A stretch of DNA of 64,000 bases from Zopfochytrium polystomum (taxonomy: Eukaryota > Chytridiomycota > Chytridiomycetes > Chytridiales > Chytridiaceae). Positions 46,401 through 58,106 of this stretch are shown here, piece after piece. The stretch is from assembly GCA_025765615.1 (NCBI GenBank), contig JAIVFJ010000106.1:62001-126000 (forward strand), in the 5' to 3' direction. The position numbers and the translations under genes were made by a program. The stretch's first letter is position 1, and every line of letters starts with the position of its first letter. The notes below the pieces were generated by a model. The model saw nothing but the letters and a program-made list of their open reading frames with translations, was not told the origin of the DNA and did no database searches.

Positions 46401-47377
46401 TAGCCGGAGGAAGTCAAAACGGAGCACTTTCCGAGAAGACGCACCTACAGAGGAGTTGATTTCGCCTGCAAAACTGCAGGAGGTCTCGAAAAATGGGCCA
46501 CCCTCGTCGCCCAAGGCATCTTCCGCCAATCGGCGAAGTCCACCAAAAGCCTTGGTGGAACGTTCCGAGAATCTTGAATCGAATGAAAAGCCTGAGCCGC
46601 TTCCGAAGCCAGGAGAAGTCTCACAAAGCACTGACGACCTTGCCGAAAAGCAAAGACGGGAGGCAGAAGATAATGAGGCCCAACTGTTAAGGGATCTGGA
46701 AATAAGAGCTTTGGAGGAGAGTCGGAGGGAACTGGAGCTTCGTGAGGCCGCCCGAAAGAGAGAACAGGAAGCTGAAAGGCAGAATACTGAGAGGCAAGAG
46801 GCGGAAAGGCAGGAAAAGGAAAGACTTCGACTTGCGCTCGAACAGGAGGCTCGAGAACGGGAGGCTCAAGAGGTGCGTCAGAAGGAGAAGCAGCTGGAAG
46901 AAAAACGAGCCAGGGAGGAGGAAGAGGAGAAGCGGCGAGCGCGAGAGCGAGAGGCATACGAGCGACGAAGAATGGAGCGTGAACGACGTGACCGAGAATT
47001 GGAGGAGCTGCAACAGGCGGATGCGAAGAAGGAGGCTGACAGGATTCGGCTTCTAAGAAAGCGAGAAAGCGAGGCAGAAGAAATTCGTCAAGCGGAGGCG
47101 GAGCGCCAAAGGGCCGAAGAGGCCTTCCGCAAAATGCGCGAGTCTGAAGAGGAGAAGCGTAAACGAGCCGATCAGGAAAAGGAAGCTGAAGAGCTGAAGT
47201 GGCTTGACGATATCGGGGCTGACCCGCAAATGCAGAAGTATATTAATGTTGTGCTGGAAAAGCGACATGAGGTATGATTCAAAGGGCATTACTGGCAACA
47301 CAGGGGCTGACTGCAATAACGAACAGCCTGCAGCCACCCAAGGTAACGAAGAAGATTATTCAAAAGGCTCCTCTGTG
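43465..47377 (+). CDS. OFD1: OFD1-like centriole/basal-body protein
   Basis: OFD1 sits at the distal end of centrioles and is needed for distal appendages and ciliogenesis. Clear exons are 43465-43605, 43659-43865 and 43960 onward. They carry a LisH motif region (RWKLMDTLRNSGMEDRLKTQ), the family block AVDSLIVDYLKARGNEFTLS with VFLPECGM, then VLSQEDVLRVLHLD. Later exons encode a segment with REIQTECDPDDL, EERLTRYKNELELRLQNEM and CKFKEIEIAQLRVEERQKY. Long Glu/Arg-rich coiled coils run to ~45760. A disordered linker and a second coiled coil of EAER/REAE repeats (46640-47270) end the protein. The intron after 43865 appears to be GC-AG. Exon borders between 44060 and 44300 and near the 3' end are uncertain. 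Confidence 0.75.
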
Positions 47378-47528
47378 AGCTTTGGTGCAGGCGACACTAT
47401 AGACGAAGTCAGGTTTGTGTCGAAAATGGTCTCTTCAGTTCTCAAATCTGATTGTCAATCAAAGCGCCCCTTCTTCTCACTCGGTCAATGACGATGCATG
47501 GTGAGCCGCAAGAATCTAGTTCAATATT

Positions 47529-48338
47529 TCAAGACCCCTCCGAAGTCATTTTCCACAGCCCGTCGTATAAACAGTGCATATTTTCAACCCCTACGCCCTT
47601 GTTAAGCCGTTTACTGTGCGTGTGGAAATAAGACTTGACATGCAAAAAATTGCTGAATTGTGCCTCACATGTCTTGGGCCGATAGCTTTGTAAGTCCAAC
47701 GCCCAAAGCGTTCTGCTTCCCTTCGGCGTAAATCGCAACAGCCGTCTCAGTGGGCACGGACTCGTCCAGCTGCGCCCCTTTCGATGTCAATCCTGGGCAC
47801 ATGATTTGGGCCCCAGAAATTACAAACTTAATTGCTCCCCGGTCCACCTGAAATTTGGGCAAAATGTCTGGGTCTTAAATCACTTGTGAGCTGATCAATT
47901 ACGCGCCAAGCAAGTAATCGAAAGTATCTTTTGAGCACATTTATGCAAAAGTCTCAGAGTAGGGAAGTACGGGCCCTCGAAGTGGTTGAAGAACAAGACG
48001 ACATTGTTGACAGAAATCAAGTTTAACGCGTCCTGGCTGCATGAACGATGAATGATTACATATAGCCTGCGGCACTCACTCTGGAATAGTCCGTCCACTT
48101 ACCACTTGATGAGGAAGATCGGCGCTTTCTTCGGCATCAACTCCTCGAGAAACGGTTCCAAGGCCGGATACTGTTCCAAGATCTTGGATCGAACTACCCG
48201 CTGGACGGACGACTTCAGCTGGGTTTGTCCCGATATGGACTCTTTGGAGCTGAATCTAACCTCAATGCGCGATGTTCGTGTGCGCAGCTGTGAGTGGATC
48301 TGGACTGGGCACGGCACAGGGACTCACTTCTTGAACAT
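47529..48338 (-). CDS. MCTS1: MCTS1/Tma20-like translation factor
   Basis: With DENR it recycles 40S subunits and promotes re-initiation. Five exons join in phase to 183 residues, the family length: 48338-48328 (11 bases, MFK plus two bases), 48255-48103, 48036-47939, 47873-47669, 47613-47529. The N-terminal domain has [17 protein letters not shown] and [18 protein letters not shown]. The PUA domain has [43 protein letters not shown] and the end [17 protein letters not shown]. It is divergent from the Fpg gene with 69 bases between start codons. Confidence 0.92.
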
Positions 48339-48407
48339 GTCAGAGGGAACAACTTTTTCAAGTTCGCTGACGTCGGAGTTGCTTTCCATTGTTGCCCTTC
48401 TCAGAAA
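48339..48407. promoter_or_regulatory. 69-base bidirectional promoter of MCTS1 and Fpg
   Basis: Only 69 bases separate the two ATG codons. Leaders are therefore very short or overlap; no TATA box is visible on either strand. Confidence 0.6.
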
Positions 48408-49836
48408 ATGCCCGAGTTGCCAGAGGTGGAGCGCGCTCGCCGGGTCGTGGAGAGAGTATGCAAAGGAAAGCGCATTGTTCGTGTCCAGACGGTCGAAGAC
48501 GGTCTTGTGTACACCGGTGGAATATCCCACAGCGACTTCAAGTCGTCCGTTGAGGGAAGAACCGTTCTTTCTACTCACCGACGGGGAAAGCTCTTCTACA
48601 TCGAGCTCGATTCACGGCCCTTTCCCGTCCTTCACTTTGGCATGACAGGGAGCATTCGGGTGAGCAATGCCCCACCACCGCCCGAGTCGAAAGGAGTGGC
48701 TGACAGGGGCGGGTGGCCCCGCCGCCCCGTTCCGTCGCAGGTGCACGGCGAACCGAGCCTCCACTACGTCGACTTTGACACCTCCGACAGGAACTGGCCG
48801 CCAAGATTCTGGAAGTTCGAGATGGAGCTGGATGACGGAACAAAGCTCGCATTCACCGACCCAAGGAGGCTCGCTCGCATTCGGCTGGTCAACGAACCGC
48901 TGCAGGAACCGCCCATTGTCGAGCTGGGGCCGGATCCAGTTCACGACATGCCGTTGCTGACGGACTTCTCTCAAATGGTCAGGAAGCGGGTTAAGCCCAT
49001 AAAGTCATTGCTTCTGGATCAGGCGTTCATGGCTGGTATCGGAAACTGGATCGCAGATGAGGTAAGTTGCTGGGCGGAGTTGTCGGGGAAATTGGATCGG
49101 AATCTGCTGATCCCCGGAAAAATTCTCCAAGGTACTTTACCAAGCCCACATTCATCCAGAGGAGAACACGCAGCTGCTTACTGACGACGACCTACTGCGG
49201 TTGCACACTTCTATTCTCTACGTCATCAAGCATGCCTGCAACGTCGATGCGGACTGCGACAAGTTCCCGAAAACCTGGCTGTTTCACTATCGGTGGTTCA
49301 AGGGTAAACGGGGCAAGGTCACAAAAGAGAAATCGAAGAAGTCCAATCGTAAGAGAAAACGGGCCGAGGACGATGAAGACGATGAAGACGATGATGAAGC
49401 AGCTGGCGACAGCAGCGACGATATCGCCGCAAGGAAGAAAACTGGGGTTGAGGTCCCCGAGCTTCCGAACGGCCATCGTATTATTTTCGAAACTGTGGCA
49501 GGACGAACTTCAGCTATCGTCCCCGCCGTTCAGATATTGCGAAATCCTGTAATGAAGAGGAAGAAATCATCAGAGAAAAAGCGATCGCCAGAAGCCGCAG
49601 GAACAGAAGGCTCCACTCAAAAAGACCACAGGCGAAAGGTTAAGGCTAAAACACATGACGAGACTGACACCAACGCCAAGGAACCGCAAAACGAAGCTGT
49701 TTCCGAACAGACCGTGCAAAAATCCAAAGTCAATGCCCAACAGCCCAAAGTCGAGAGCCCCTTGAAATCACCGTATTTCAATCAGGTACGTGCGGCTAAT
49801 TTCAATGAATGTTCTAAGGAAGTTTGGAAAGGATAG
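48408..49836 (+). CDS. Formamidopyrimidine-DNA glycosylase (Fpg/MutM type)
   Basis: Base-excision repair enzyme removing oxidised purines and nicking the abasic site. Exons 48408-49061 and 49132-49836 (70-base intron). The start is fixed by MPELPEVE, whose Pro-2 is the catalytic nucleophile and Glu-3 the acid. RRGKLFYIEL carries the conserved beta-hairpin Lys, FGMTGSIRV follows, and the helix-two-turn-helix block reads LLLDQAFMAGIGNWIADE then VLYQAHIHPE. There is no Cys4 zinc finger, as in the plant/fungal branch. After the fold come an acidic/basic low-complexity stretch and a ~200-residue Lys-rich tail. The last 43 bases (from GTACGT at ~49786) may be intron, with the true end slightly further on. 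Confidence 0.9.
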
Positions 49837-50040
49837 CACAAATCGACGTCGATCGCAAAGACTTGCTCAGAGAGAAGCAGCTGTTGGCAGCTGAACAATA
49901 AAGATATTGTTGTGGTAGAACAGAACCGTCAGATTGTCAGCACTGAGAGCCGACAAACTCTTCCAACAATGAACTTGTCAATCGGAGTTTGAAAGTGTAA
50001 AAATCACAAAAGCCATTCAATCTGATCGCTGATTCCTCAA

Positions 50041-52450
50041 ATGTCGACCGCCGGTCGATCGCTGCTGATCCTCTTCGGATCCGAGACCGGCTGCGCCGAA
50101 GACGTTGCACACCGCATCGCTCGCGATGCCCGGCGCCGTCACTTTGCCGTCACCGTGTCCACAATGGACGCCTACGATCGATCGCAGCTCGTATTCGAGC
50201 CTTTGGTCGTTTTTGTATGTTCCACCACTGGGTAAGAAGTGTGCATGGTTTGTTTGCTCTCTCGAAGTGATCCATCATGCTTCGTCTCACCGGCTGACGA
50301 ACCGATTTCAAGACAAGGGGAAGAGCCAACGAATATGCGGAAGTTTTGGAGATTCCTCTTGCGGAAGTCTCTTCCTCGTGACTCTCTGACTTCGTTGCGC
50401 TACGCAGTGTTCGGTCTGGGCGATTCATCGTACCCTCGCTTCAATTTTCCCGCGAAAAAGCTATTCAAGCGGATTCAGCAGCTTGGCGGCGATCCTCTCC
50501 TTCCAAGAGGCGACGGCGACGATCAGCACTATTTGGGGTACCCGGTCTGTTTGCATTCGCAGTATGCTGAAAGGACTTTGCACATCCTGTTCAATAGACT
50601 TGACGGGGCCTTGGACCCTTGGATCGAAGAACTCTGGGTTGCAGTAGACAAGGTGTTTCCGTTGCCGGCGGGCGTCTCGATCATCCCGAAAGATGTTTGT
50701 ACCTATCTCAGTCATGTGTGTCCGCTAAGATGAAGGATTCCAGGTCTTGCCCCCTCCAAGCTTCCACCTGAACTTCGATCCTCAAGAGTTCCAGGAGGAC
50801 GCCCCGCCTCTTGTTAACGTAAACTATGCGAGAGTTTTGCAAAACAACCGAATCACGTCCAAGGACCACTTTCAAGATGTTAGACACGTCATTTTCGAAG
50901 CCCCAGGTGTAAGGTTTGTGAAAGATATTTCACAACCTGATCGTGGCTGACGTCATTTACAGCTATCGACCCGCGGATGTTATGGTCCTTTATCCTCGCA
51001 ACCTTCCCGGTGAGGTCCAGCAAGTCATCGAGCACTTTGGGTGGAATACCGTCGCAGACCAACCTTTCCAACTGAAGCCACTGCGCTCTGGTACGCCCCG
51101 CGTCAAGGTGACTGTTTTCTAAACGGCAGCAAGCACAGATGCCAGCATTCCGAATCAATGGAACCCAAACCGCCTCACCGTCAGAACAGCACTTGAGCGG
51201 TTTCTTGACATTTTCGGTCGGCCACGTCGATCCTTTTTCGAGCTACTGGCATTTTTCGCAACTGACCCACTGCACGCCGAAAAACTGCGTGAATTTGCGT
51301 CATCTGAGGGACAAGTGAGACGCAGGCCGTACGGTTTCATTGATTTACAGCTTTCTTGATTTGCAGGACGAACTCTATAATTACTGCCACAGAACTAGAA
51401 GAACATACTTTGAGGTGCTCCAGGACTTCACGTCGGTGAAACTTCCCGTGGCGTACCTTTTCGACCTCATTCCGCCGATCCGTCCGCGGTCATATTCGAT
51501 TGCTTCATGTCCCGAGGTTTGTTGGAAACCCAATGCGTTCTGAGCGCGAAAACTGACAGGGCTCAGACAAATCCTGGGCAAATCCACCTTGCCGTCGCAA
51601 TCGTTAAGTACAAGACGAAGCTCCAAAAGCCACGTGTTGGAGTATGCTCGCACTGGATAGAGAGTTTGCAAGTAAACGGTGACCTTGGCATTCTTTTTAT
51701 CGACTATTGCTGAAGCATCTCGATCTTTAACAACATTAGACTCCGCGTCATTCATTATCCAGAGAGGCACCATGACCCTGCCAGCAACACAGGTGCCGGT
51801 GATCTTTCTCGGGCCTGGTAAGATGTCTGAAACCATACGAAAGAATGAAGAAGATGAACAGATTGCTGCTTTAGGCACCGGAGTTGCGCCAATTAGATCG
51901 CTCATCCAAGCGAGAATACGGCAAGGAGCCGAAGGTGTGTTCCTTCAATTTTTCATTGGCGAACTGTGAACCATTCGCTTGCAGAAAACTTTCTCTTCAC
52001 TGGATTCCGCGGGCGAAAGTCCGACTTTCTATTCGAGGAAGATTGGAACGCCATGGCTGCCTCGGGCGGACTTCGGGTATTTCCAGCGTTTTCAAGGGAC
52101 CAGGTGCGTTGAGGAAGAAATGTTTTGATTGATTGTGACACTTCCGCAGGAGGAGAAAGAGTACATACAGCATAAACTTCTTCGCGAGAAGACTGTAGTC
52201 TGGGATGTTATTGAACGCGGTGGCTTCCTTTATCTCTCTGGGTTGGTTTTACTGTTTAATGAGTCGGTTTCCGAAATAGCTAACAACTCCTTGCAGCAAC
52301 GCCAAAAACATTCCAAAGAGCATTGCTGATGCGCTTGTATCCATAGTGAGGGAGCTGGGTGGGCCGTCGTTGGCTTCGGAGGCGGCAGCCCAGGAACTTG
52401 TGGGAGAGCTGGAGAAGTCGCGAAGGTACCAAACGGAGTGTTGGTCATGA
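50041..52450 (+). CDS. TAH18: NADPH-dependent diflavin oxidoreductase Tah18/NDOR1
   Basis: Passes electrons from NADPH via FAD and FMN to Dre2/anamorsin for cytosolic Fe-S cluster assembly. Twelve exons join in phase to 603 residues: 50041-50231, 50313-50694, 50744-50913, 50963-51090, 51139-51314, 51367-51516, 51567-51678, 51740-51817, 51875-51934, 51985-52103, 52150-52241, 52297-52450. The flavodoxin domain has LFGSETGCAEDVAHR, FVCSTTGQGEEPTNM and FGLGDSSYPRFNF. The FAD domain has RPRSYSIAS. The NADPH domain has GPGTGVAPIRS and ends in the C-terminal helix region. It is on the same strand as eIF4E, whose ATG is 81 bases downstream. Confidence 0.92.
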
Positions 52451-52531
52451 GGGTGGTTTGTGTTGTTTGGGGGGCATTCTTCTTGTTGACAAGGATCCGA
52501 ACGGGAAAGAAGGGGAGCGTCGTTGAAGAAA

Positions 52532-53524
52532 ATGGCAGCTGAGGATCCAAAGACGAACGACGGCACCGACAATGGCGAGAACGTCGCCGCCGAAATAGAG
52601 TCGAGGCTTGTTACTGTCATAGAAGACCCTATCAACTTTACCATCAAGCATGCCCTTCACCGCCGATGGACACTCTGGTTCGACGCACAGGTTAAGAAGG
52701 CAACGCAGGCGAACTGGCACGACAACCTGAAGAAAGTGGTGACCATCAGCACCGTCGAGGACTTTTGGGGGTGAGGAGAGAACACCTTTGAAGCGATCCC
52801 TTGTTCGGGTGGCAGAGGGCGAAGGCAGGCGATTTCAGGAAGGTTCGCTTATCAGAAGGATCTCACTATTCGAAACTTCATTGCTCCTACTCCATCCGTG
52901 CAGCGTCTACAACAACATCATCAAAGCCTCACAGATCGCGTTCGGCTCGAACTATCACCTATTCAAAGAAGGTGTGCAGCCCATGTGGGAAGACCCGGCG
53001 AATGCAAACGGCGGCAAGTGGGTCGCGCAAATCCAAAAAGCTCAGAAGCGGGATCTGGATCAGCTCTGGTTGAACACGGTACGCTTTGATCACTATTGGC
53101 TCCCAACGCTTGGTCTGATCTCATCCCCGCGCTTTTCCTTCTCTTTCTCATCTTTATTATAATGGGGTCTGTACGTTACTTGTCGAAAGATGCTTGCATG
53201 CATCGGTGAGATGTTTGAGGATTCGAGCGAGGTGTGTGGAGCAGTAGTCTCGGTTCGTCGGCACGCTGATCGATTGTCGTTGTGGACGGCGAGCTACAAG
53301 AGCGAAACCCGAGTCGTGGGGATCGGGTTCGTTGCTTTCCGCTTTTTGTCAACCGCTTTGTCAACCGCTGCCTTGCCGCATTCGAATCTTTGCTGATGAG
53401 TGGCGTTCGCAGGAACCACTGGAAGTCCATCCTTGCCATTGATGATAAAATTGGCTACCAAGCCCATTCGGAAGCCATGCAGGCAAACTCGTCATTCTCA
53501 AACACCGACAAGTTCACGGTATAG
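52532..53524 (+). CDS. CDC33: Translation initiation factor eIF4E
   Basis: Binds the m7G cap and eIF4G to start translation. Exons 52532-52770, 52904-53078, 53190-53326 and 53413-53524 give 220 residues in phase. The cap-binding tryptophans are visible: HRRWTLWFD, VEDFWGVYNN, VQPMWEDPANANGGKWV, and DQLWLNTMLACIGE containing the conserved helix. RLSLWTASYKSE and NHWKSILAIDDKIGYQAHSE follow, ending KFTV. The N-terminus is a short disordered tail. The start chosen is the first in-frame ATG after the Tah18 stop. Confidence 0.93.
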
Positions 53525-53755
53525 AATGGTGCGCGATTGGGTGTTGGGAGGGTTGTTGGTTGTGCAGTGCGTTGTTGCGCGGCGAGGCCAGTAATTTCGC
53601 GCCACAATGATGAATAGTTTACACGTATTTTGTGTCGTGTTCGTTACCCGGTGAACCCGCAAGTTCACTACAATTTGGAAAGACAGAAGTAAACGAAACC
53701 ACTGAATGCAAAAGTAAATAATAGCGAAAGTGCCTTTTGGCAACATCAAAACACG

Positions 53756-55642
53756 CGGGTGCTGATGTTCTCCTTCATGTCCTCAATGCTCTTGGCAAGA
53801 GCGTCAGTGTTAACGTCGCCGTCAAGAGAAATGTCAGCGATCAAGTAGCCAATCGCCTCCTTTGATTCGCAAATTTGCTTCTCAATGTTGTACTCAGAAA
53901 GCAGACGATTGATTTGCTATGTTCAAAGTTGGGGGTGGAGTCAGAAAGTCTGACCAGTATTTGCAAATAATTGAACAACGAACCCGTAAGACTCCAGGGA
54001 CATTCTGGTGAACATTGGTAATCCGCACGGTCCTTCCTCCCGTTGAAGATTTTGGTGCTTTCTTCAGCTCGACTTCGGGGAAGTTGACAGCACCAAGCGT
54101 GGAGCCAGTCTTTATGAACCGAACCAATGCCGAACCGACTTCACCGCCGATGGCCGTCTGGGCCTCCTCGGTCGAACCGCCAATGTGCGGGGTGAGAATC
54201 GTGTTGGGACAGCCTCGAAGGATGGAGTCGAAGTTCTTTCCGTTCGTGAAGGGCTCAACTGGATAAACGTCCTGAACATCATACAGGCGTGAGTGAAACG
54301 CGACGGGTGCTTACAACCGCATTAACAAGAAAGATGAGGACTTACAACTGCAGCGCCAGCAATGTGGCCAGACTTGAGGGCTGCAGCGAGCGCGTCCAAG
54401 TCGACCTTTTGGGGCATGACGCATTACGAAACGATTCTGCAAACGAATCAAACGCAAATGCTCAAAAACGTACAACAGTGCCGCGGCTAGCGTTTATAAA
54501 GTAGGCTCCCTTCTTCATCCAGGAGAGCTCTTCGGCTGAGATCATGTTCTTTGTCTGCGGGGTCTCGGGGACGTGGAGTGTGACGAAATCGGAGGTGCTC
54601 ATGAGCTCTTGGAGCGAAGACACGGGTTGTGCGATGCCGAGCGGCATGATCTGAAGAATGTCGTAGTAGCGAACGGTCATGCCCATCGAATCGGCAAGGA
54701 CGGAGAGCTGACTGCCAATGTGGCCATAGCCAACAATACCTTCAAAGCACGGTAAAGCGTTAGACTGATGTGAACCGGCCTTAGTTGCTCACGATGCCCT
54801 ACCAAGCTGCTTTCCTTTGATCTCGTAGCCTGGAATGCGCCCTTTCGTCCAAACGCCTTTGTGCAGTTGTGTGTTCAAGTCAGCGACTCCGCGGGCGAGA
54901 GCGATAACCTCGGCGATCACCAGTTCGGCTGCAAGCAAGGAACGACTGTCAAAGACGGAGACCTGCGACGGAGTGGTGGTCCAGTCTGCTTACCGACACT
55001 ACGGCTGTTGCTGAAGGGCGAGTTGAACACGGCGATCTGCGGAAACCGCGTTTTAGCGACGTCCTGATCACGATCGTGGAGGCACCAAACAGACAATACC
55101 AACCCCATTTGCTGCTGCGTACTTCAAATCAACCTGATTCGTTCCAATGCAGAAGCACCCAATAACACGGAGATTTGCAGCTTCCTTCAAGACGTCTGCA
55201 GTCAGAAGCGTTTTGCTCCTGCAAAAGGAGTGGTGTTATTGACACCAGAAGTTCGCACCACGAAACGGGTCTGCACCTGATTCCAACGATATGGGCGTCC
55301 TTGATCTTTTGCTTCAGAGTGTCGGTAGGAAGAGCCTTCAGGTGGTATTCGACCTGGCGGAAGCGCACTGTAAGCGAGCCGTTGTTGTGCCTGTGCTTCC
55401 AGTCGCGACGAACCTCGAACCCTGCCTCCTCCAAGAGCTTAACACCTGTCTTGCTGACGCCTACGGAACACGGCGCGCAGAGTTGGCACCCAGAGAGAGT
55501 GACAAGGCATTAGAGTCTGGCAGATCGCCAAAGTACTGACTGGGACATGACGGAACGTGGCAGCCGACAGAACGTTTAGTGTACCTTCGAGCAGGAGCGC
55601 CTTGATCTTCTTCGGACCGGTGCCGTTGGCCTGTGCAGACAT
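53756..55642 (-). CDS. SER33: D-3-phosphoglycerate dehydrogenase (Ser3/Ser33 type)
   Basis: First step of serine synthesis: 3-phosphoglycerate to 3-phosphohydroxypyruvate with NAD. A multi-exon gene starting MSAQANGTGPKKIKALLLEG (exon end ~55585). Later exons carry the substrate-loop region with SKTLLTADVLKEAANLRV, IGCFCIGTNQVDL, FNSPFSNSRSV, the NAD motif GYGHIGSQ, then FVTLHVPETPQTKNMI, FINASRGT, AAVDVYPVEPF and TPHIGGSTEEAQTAI with the catalytic His. It ends in an ACT regulatory domain (NVPGVLRQINRLLSE to ENISTRVF), the likely site of serine feedback. Small introns interrupt at ~53920-53985, ~54280-54350, ~54410-54480, ~54740-54815 and further upstream; exact borders were not all checked. 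Confidence 0.9.
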
Positions 55643-55689
55643 TTTGGGGAATCACTCTTCTTTGTTTTTTATTTTTATTTTTTTAATTC

Positions 55690-55709
55690 AATTTTTTTTT
55701 TTTTTTTTT
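55690..55709. repeat. Poly-T tract in the serine-gene promoter
   Basis: A ~19-base T run just upstream (minus strand) of the phosphoglycerate dehydrogenase start, a poly(dA:dT) element of the kind that disfavours nucleosomes. Confidence 0.8.
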
Positions 55710-56452
55710 GTGCCTTTTTCTGCTTTGTTTTGTTTCGGGTGCGAGTTTTGGGGGACCAAGATTCGCCAGATTTGATTGATCGTCAGGGGCTTGATGGATG
55801 GATGATCTGACATGGTCTTCGTTTCGCTTGTCAGCCACGCTCGACTGGTTTTTGTTGACCTTCTCTCAATAGAGATGCTCGATCGACCGGCGTTTGGTTG
55901 GATGTGGTGTGTCTCTTCTAAGTTTGCCGCCACGTGTTGGATGCGGACACTCTGACAGCTGTCAGGGATGCTCTCGCGCGCAAAGACCTCTCCCGCTCAT
56001 CCATCTTCTCATCAAGGCGATAAGTTCTGGGCTGGCCGAATGTGTGGGTGGAGCATATGATCGGATCGACTGGAAGACAGAGAAAGTTTTTAGCAAGCTT
56101 GTCACAAAGAGTCATAGTGAATCCCGGGCGTTCCCACGGCGGTCTGAAGAACAAAACGAAGGGCCAAGGGCGACCGCATCCACAACTTGAGAACCGCATT
56201 CTCTGGCCTTACAACAGTCGAGAAAGTGAAGCCGACGAGGAACACTGAGCAGACACCGGCCGCCCCTGTTAACGATGATGGGCCACGGTGTTTCGGCGGC
56301 ACTGAGGACGAGCGGCAAGAACACCTACCCGTCACCACCCCCAGAGCGACAGCCTTCCAACGAGCCAGCGCTTTGCATCTCGGGAACACCCCTCAGCGTT
56401 TCACAAACGAGCGGTTTGTTCCAAAGCGGCTTCATTTCAAACCGTCCGCATT

Positions 56453-57274
56453 TTGCTTAAAAAATGCTCCGGACCCTCCGGTTTTATAGAAGTCCCGCTG
56501 TGTTTCCGGAGCCTCGGTGCCGAAACATTCATCGATAGTCGATATTGGGAGACGGTCTTGCGAAGTCGCTGGCCAAGTTTTGATGTTGGAGCATTGAGCA
56601 GTGTCGATCGGTCGAAGATGCTTGCGTTATTGGAGGGATTTGAAAATGGCGCACGACAGACCAAGCGTATCACTCGACGCTCGAAACAAGACTCGACCGG
56701 TAACCAACCACTTGGACCAGCGCTTGTAGACGCCGTCGCCAAGAAGTTTGGTGCAAAGTTCGATAAAGTATTTCGGGATACCGAGCTTCCGAGGAAGAGC
56801 AAAAGAAAAGCAGCTGAAACTCCCAGCGCAGACAATCCGACCCTCAAGCGCACAAGAACCGCAGTGGCATCGGCAGGAACTCCAAACCTGTCCACCGCCA
56901 CGACAAAGATCAACGCACCGTCTCCACCCTCCGCGGCACCAACGCCGAGCACTCTCTCCTCTCCTTCTCCTACTCCTCCTCCCACCGAGGCCCGTCACTG
57001 GGCATCCGTCATTCGCGGCCGCTGGCCGCACTTTTCGCCCGCTATCCACGACGCGTCGACACGGCTCCGGCATTCGATCTTCAAGTTTTGCGAATTCCAC
57101 GGCGTCGTCGACCGCGAGACGGCTGAGAGGTTGCGGCTGGCGCTGGAGGCCGGCGAGTTCGACGATGACGACGAGGTCGCGGGGCCTCGCATACCGGTGG
57201 CGCTGCATGATGTGTTTTTGAAGGTGGTGGAGTTTCGAGCGGGGGGTGAGCTCGGGCAATCATGCATGGGCTAG
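56453..57274 (+). CDS. Unrecognised protein with repeated W-x-x-V-R-x-RWP motif
   Basis: An open frame of ~273 codons without an in-frame ATG at its beginning, so one or more 5' exons are missing from this call. Protein-like pieces upstream at ~55922-56020 (VLDADTLTAVRDALARKDLS) and 56042-56190 probably belong to the same gene. The frame holds two copies of a motif: YWETVLRSRWPSF at the start and HWASVIRGRWPHF near the end. The latter is followed by VVDRETAERLRLALEAGEF, which resembles the upstream VLDADTLTAVRDALARKDL. Between the copies lie basic patches (KSKRKAAE) and a Pro/Ser linker. This suggests tandem copies of a ~90-residue helical domain. I do not recognise it. Confidence 0.6.
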   Translation: MLKKCSGPSGFIEVPLCFRSLGAETFIDSRYWETVLRSRWPSFDVGALSSVDRSKMLALLEGFENGARQTKRITRRSKQDSTGNQPLGPALVDAVAKKFGAKFDKVFRDTELPRKSKRKAAETPSADNPTLKRTRTAVASAGTPNLSTATTKINAPSPPSAAPTPSTLSSPSPTPPPTEARHWASVIRGRWPHFSPAIHDASTRLRHSIFKFCEFHGVVDRETAERLRLALEAGEFDDDDEVAGPRIPVALHDVFLKVVEFRAGGELGQSCMG

Positions 57275-58106
57275 GCGAACAGCTTTTAAGCTGGTAATGC
57301 TCTCGAGGAATCCTTGGCATGAATAATGATGTTTCCAAACTGCAGCTTGAGGCAAAAGACCGTATAATAGATCAAACGGGCGCAGCAATCTTCACCCCGA
57401 AACGCTGTTTTTCACAACTTTGTCGGCTGAGTGGTTCGGTGGTATAGAGCACATACACAAGGAACCTCGCCCTGGATGTCTCCACATGCTCAGTTGCACC
57501 GCATTCTCTTGTTGATTTCCATCATTGCGCGAACAAGTGCGTCGGTTCGTGCAAGCGCACGCTTTTCTTACCAACAAATGTCGGCCGGTCTTTGTTTAGG
57601 TGTTTAATTAATTAGAAGTTCCAAGGCCAAGAGGGAAATGCCAGATAGTCTTTAAAGTTCTTCCCGGGAAATAAGGTATTGGTTTGCGCACTTGAAATCT
57701 TTTGACCTCTTGGTTTATTAGCTGCCGATGCCGTCCGGAAATGTGTGTTTGGAGGAGACTGCTGAAACTACGATTTTGTCATCAAAAAGATAGGAGGCCG
57801 ATAGTCCGCGATCAAAGGGCCGCTCTCTGTGCTAAATCGGTGAGCTCTTGAATCGTCCATAGTATCAAAGAATATATTCCGGAACTCCACTCGGAGAATT
57901 TCCAACATCAAAGCTGGAGCAAGCAGTGTAACTTTATTTCAGCTCGCCGGGGCAAACCCAGTAATCGAACTGCTATCACGCTTAAAAGAGAAGTGGACAA
58001 AGAGAGTGGAAAAGTGGAATAAAGGGGGAAAAAGTCGCAGGAGTAGAAAAAGGCGGTGTATCTTGGAAATTGTATCTATCTGTATAGACGAGAGAATTCA
58101 AAAGCC
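57275..58106. other. Convergent intergenic region
   Basis: 3' flanks of the RWP-repeat gene (+) and the GH76 gene (-). No conserved frame. A stretch at ~57425-57455 superficially resembles a tRNA D-arm but folds into no cloverleaf by eye. Confidence 0.5.

Noticed and set aside
47378..47491. Extension of OFD1 through further splicing after 47350
   Set aside because: Possible donor at ~47342 leads only to a quick stop; the simple read-through to TGA at 47375 is preferred.
57425..57500. Possible tRNA (GGTTCGGTGGTATAGAGC-like stretch)
   Set aside because: No acceptor stem, anticodon arm or T-arm pairing could be found by eye.
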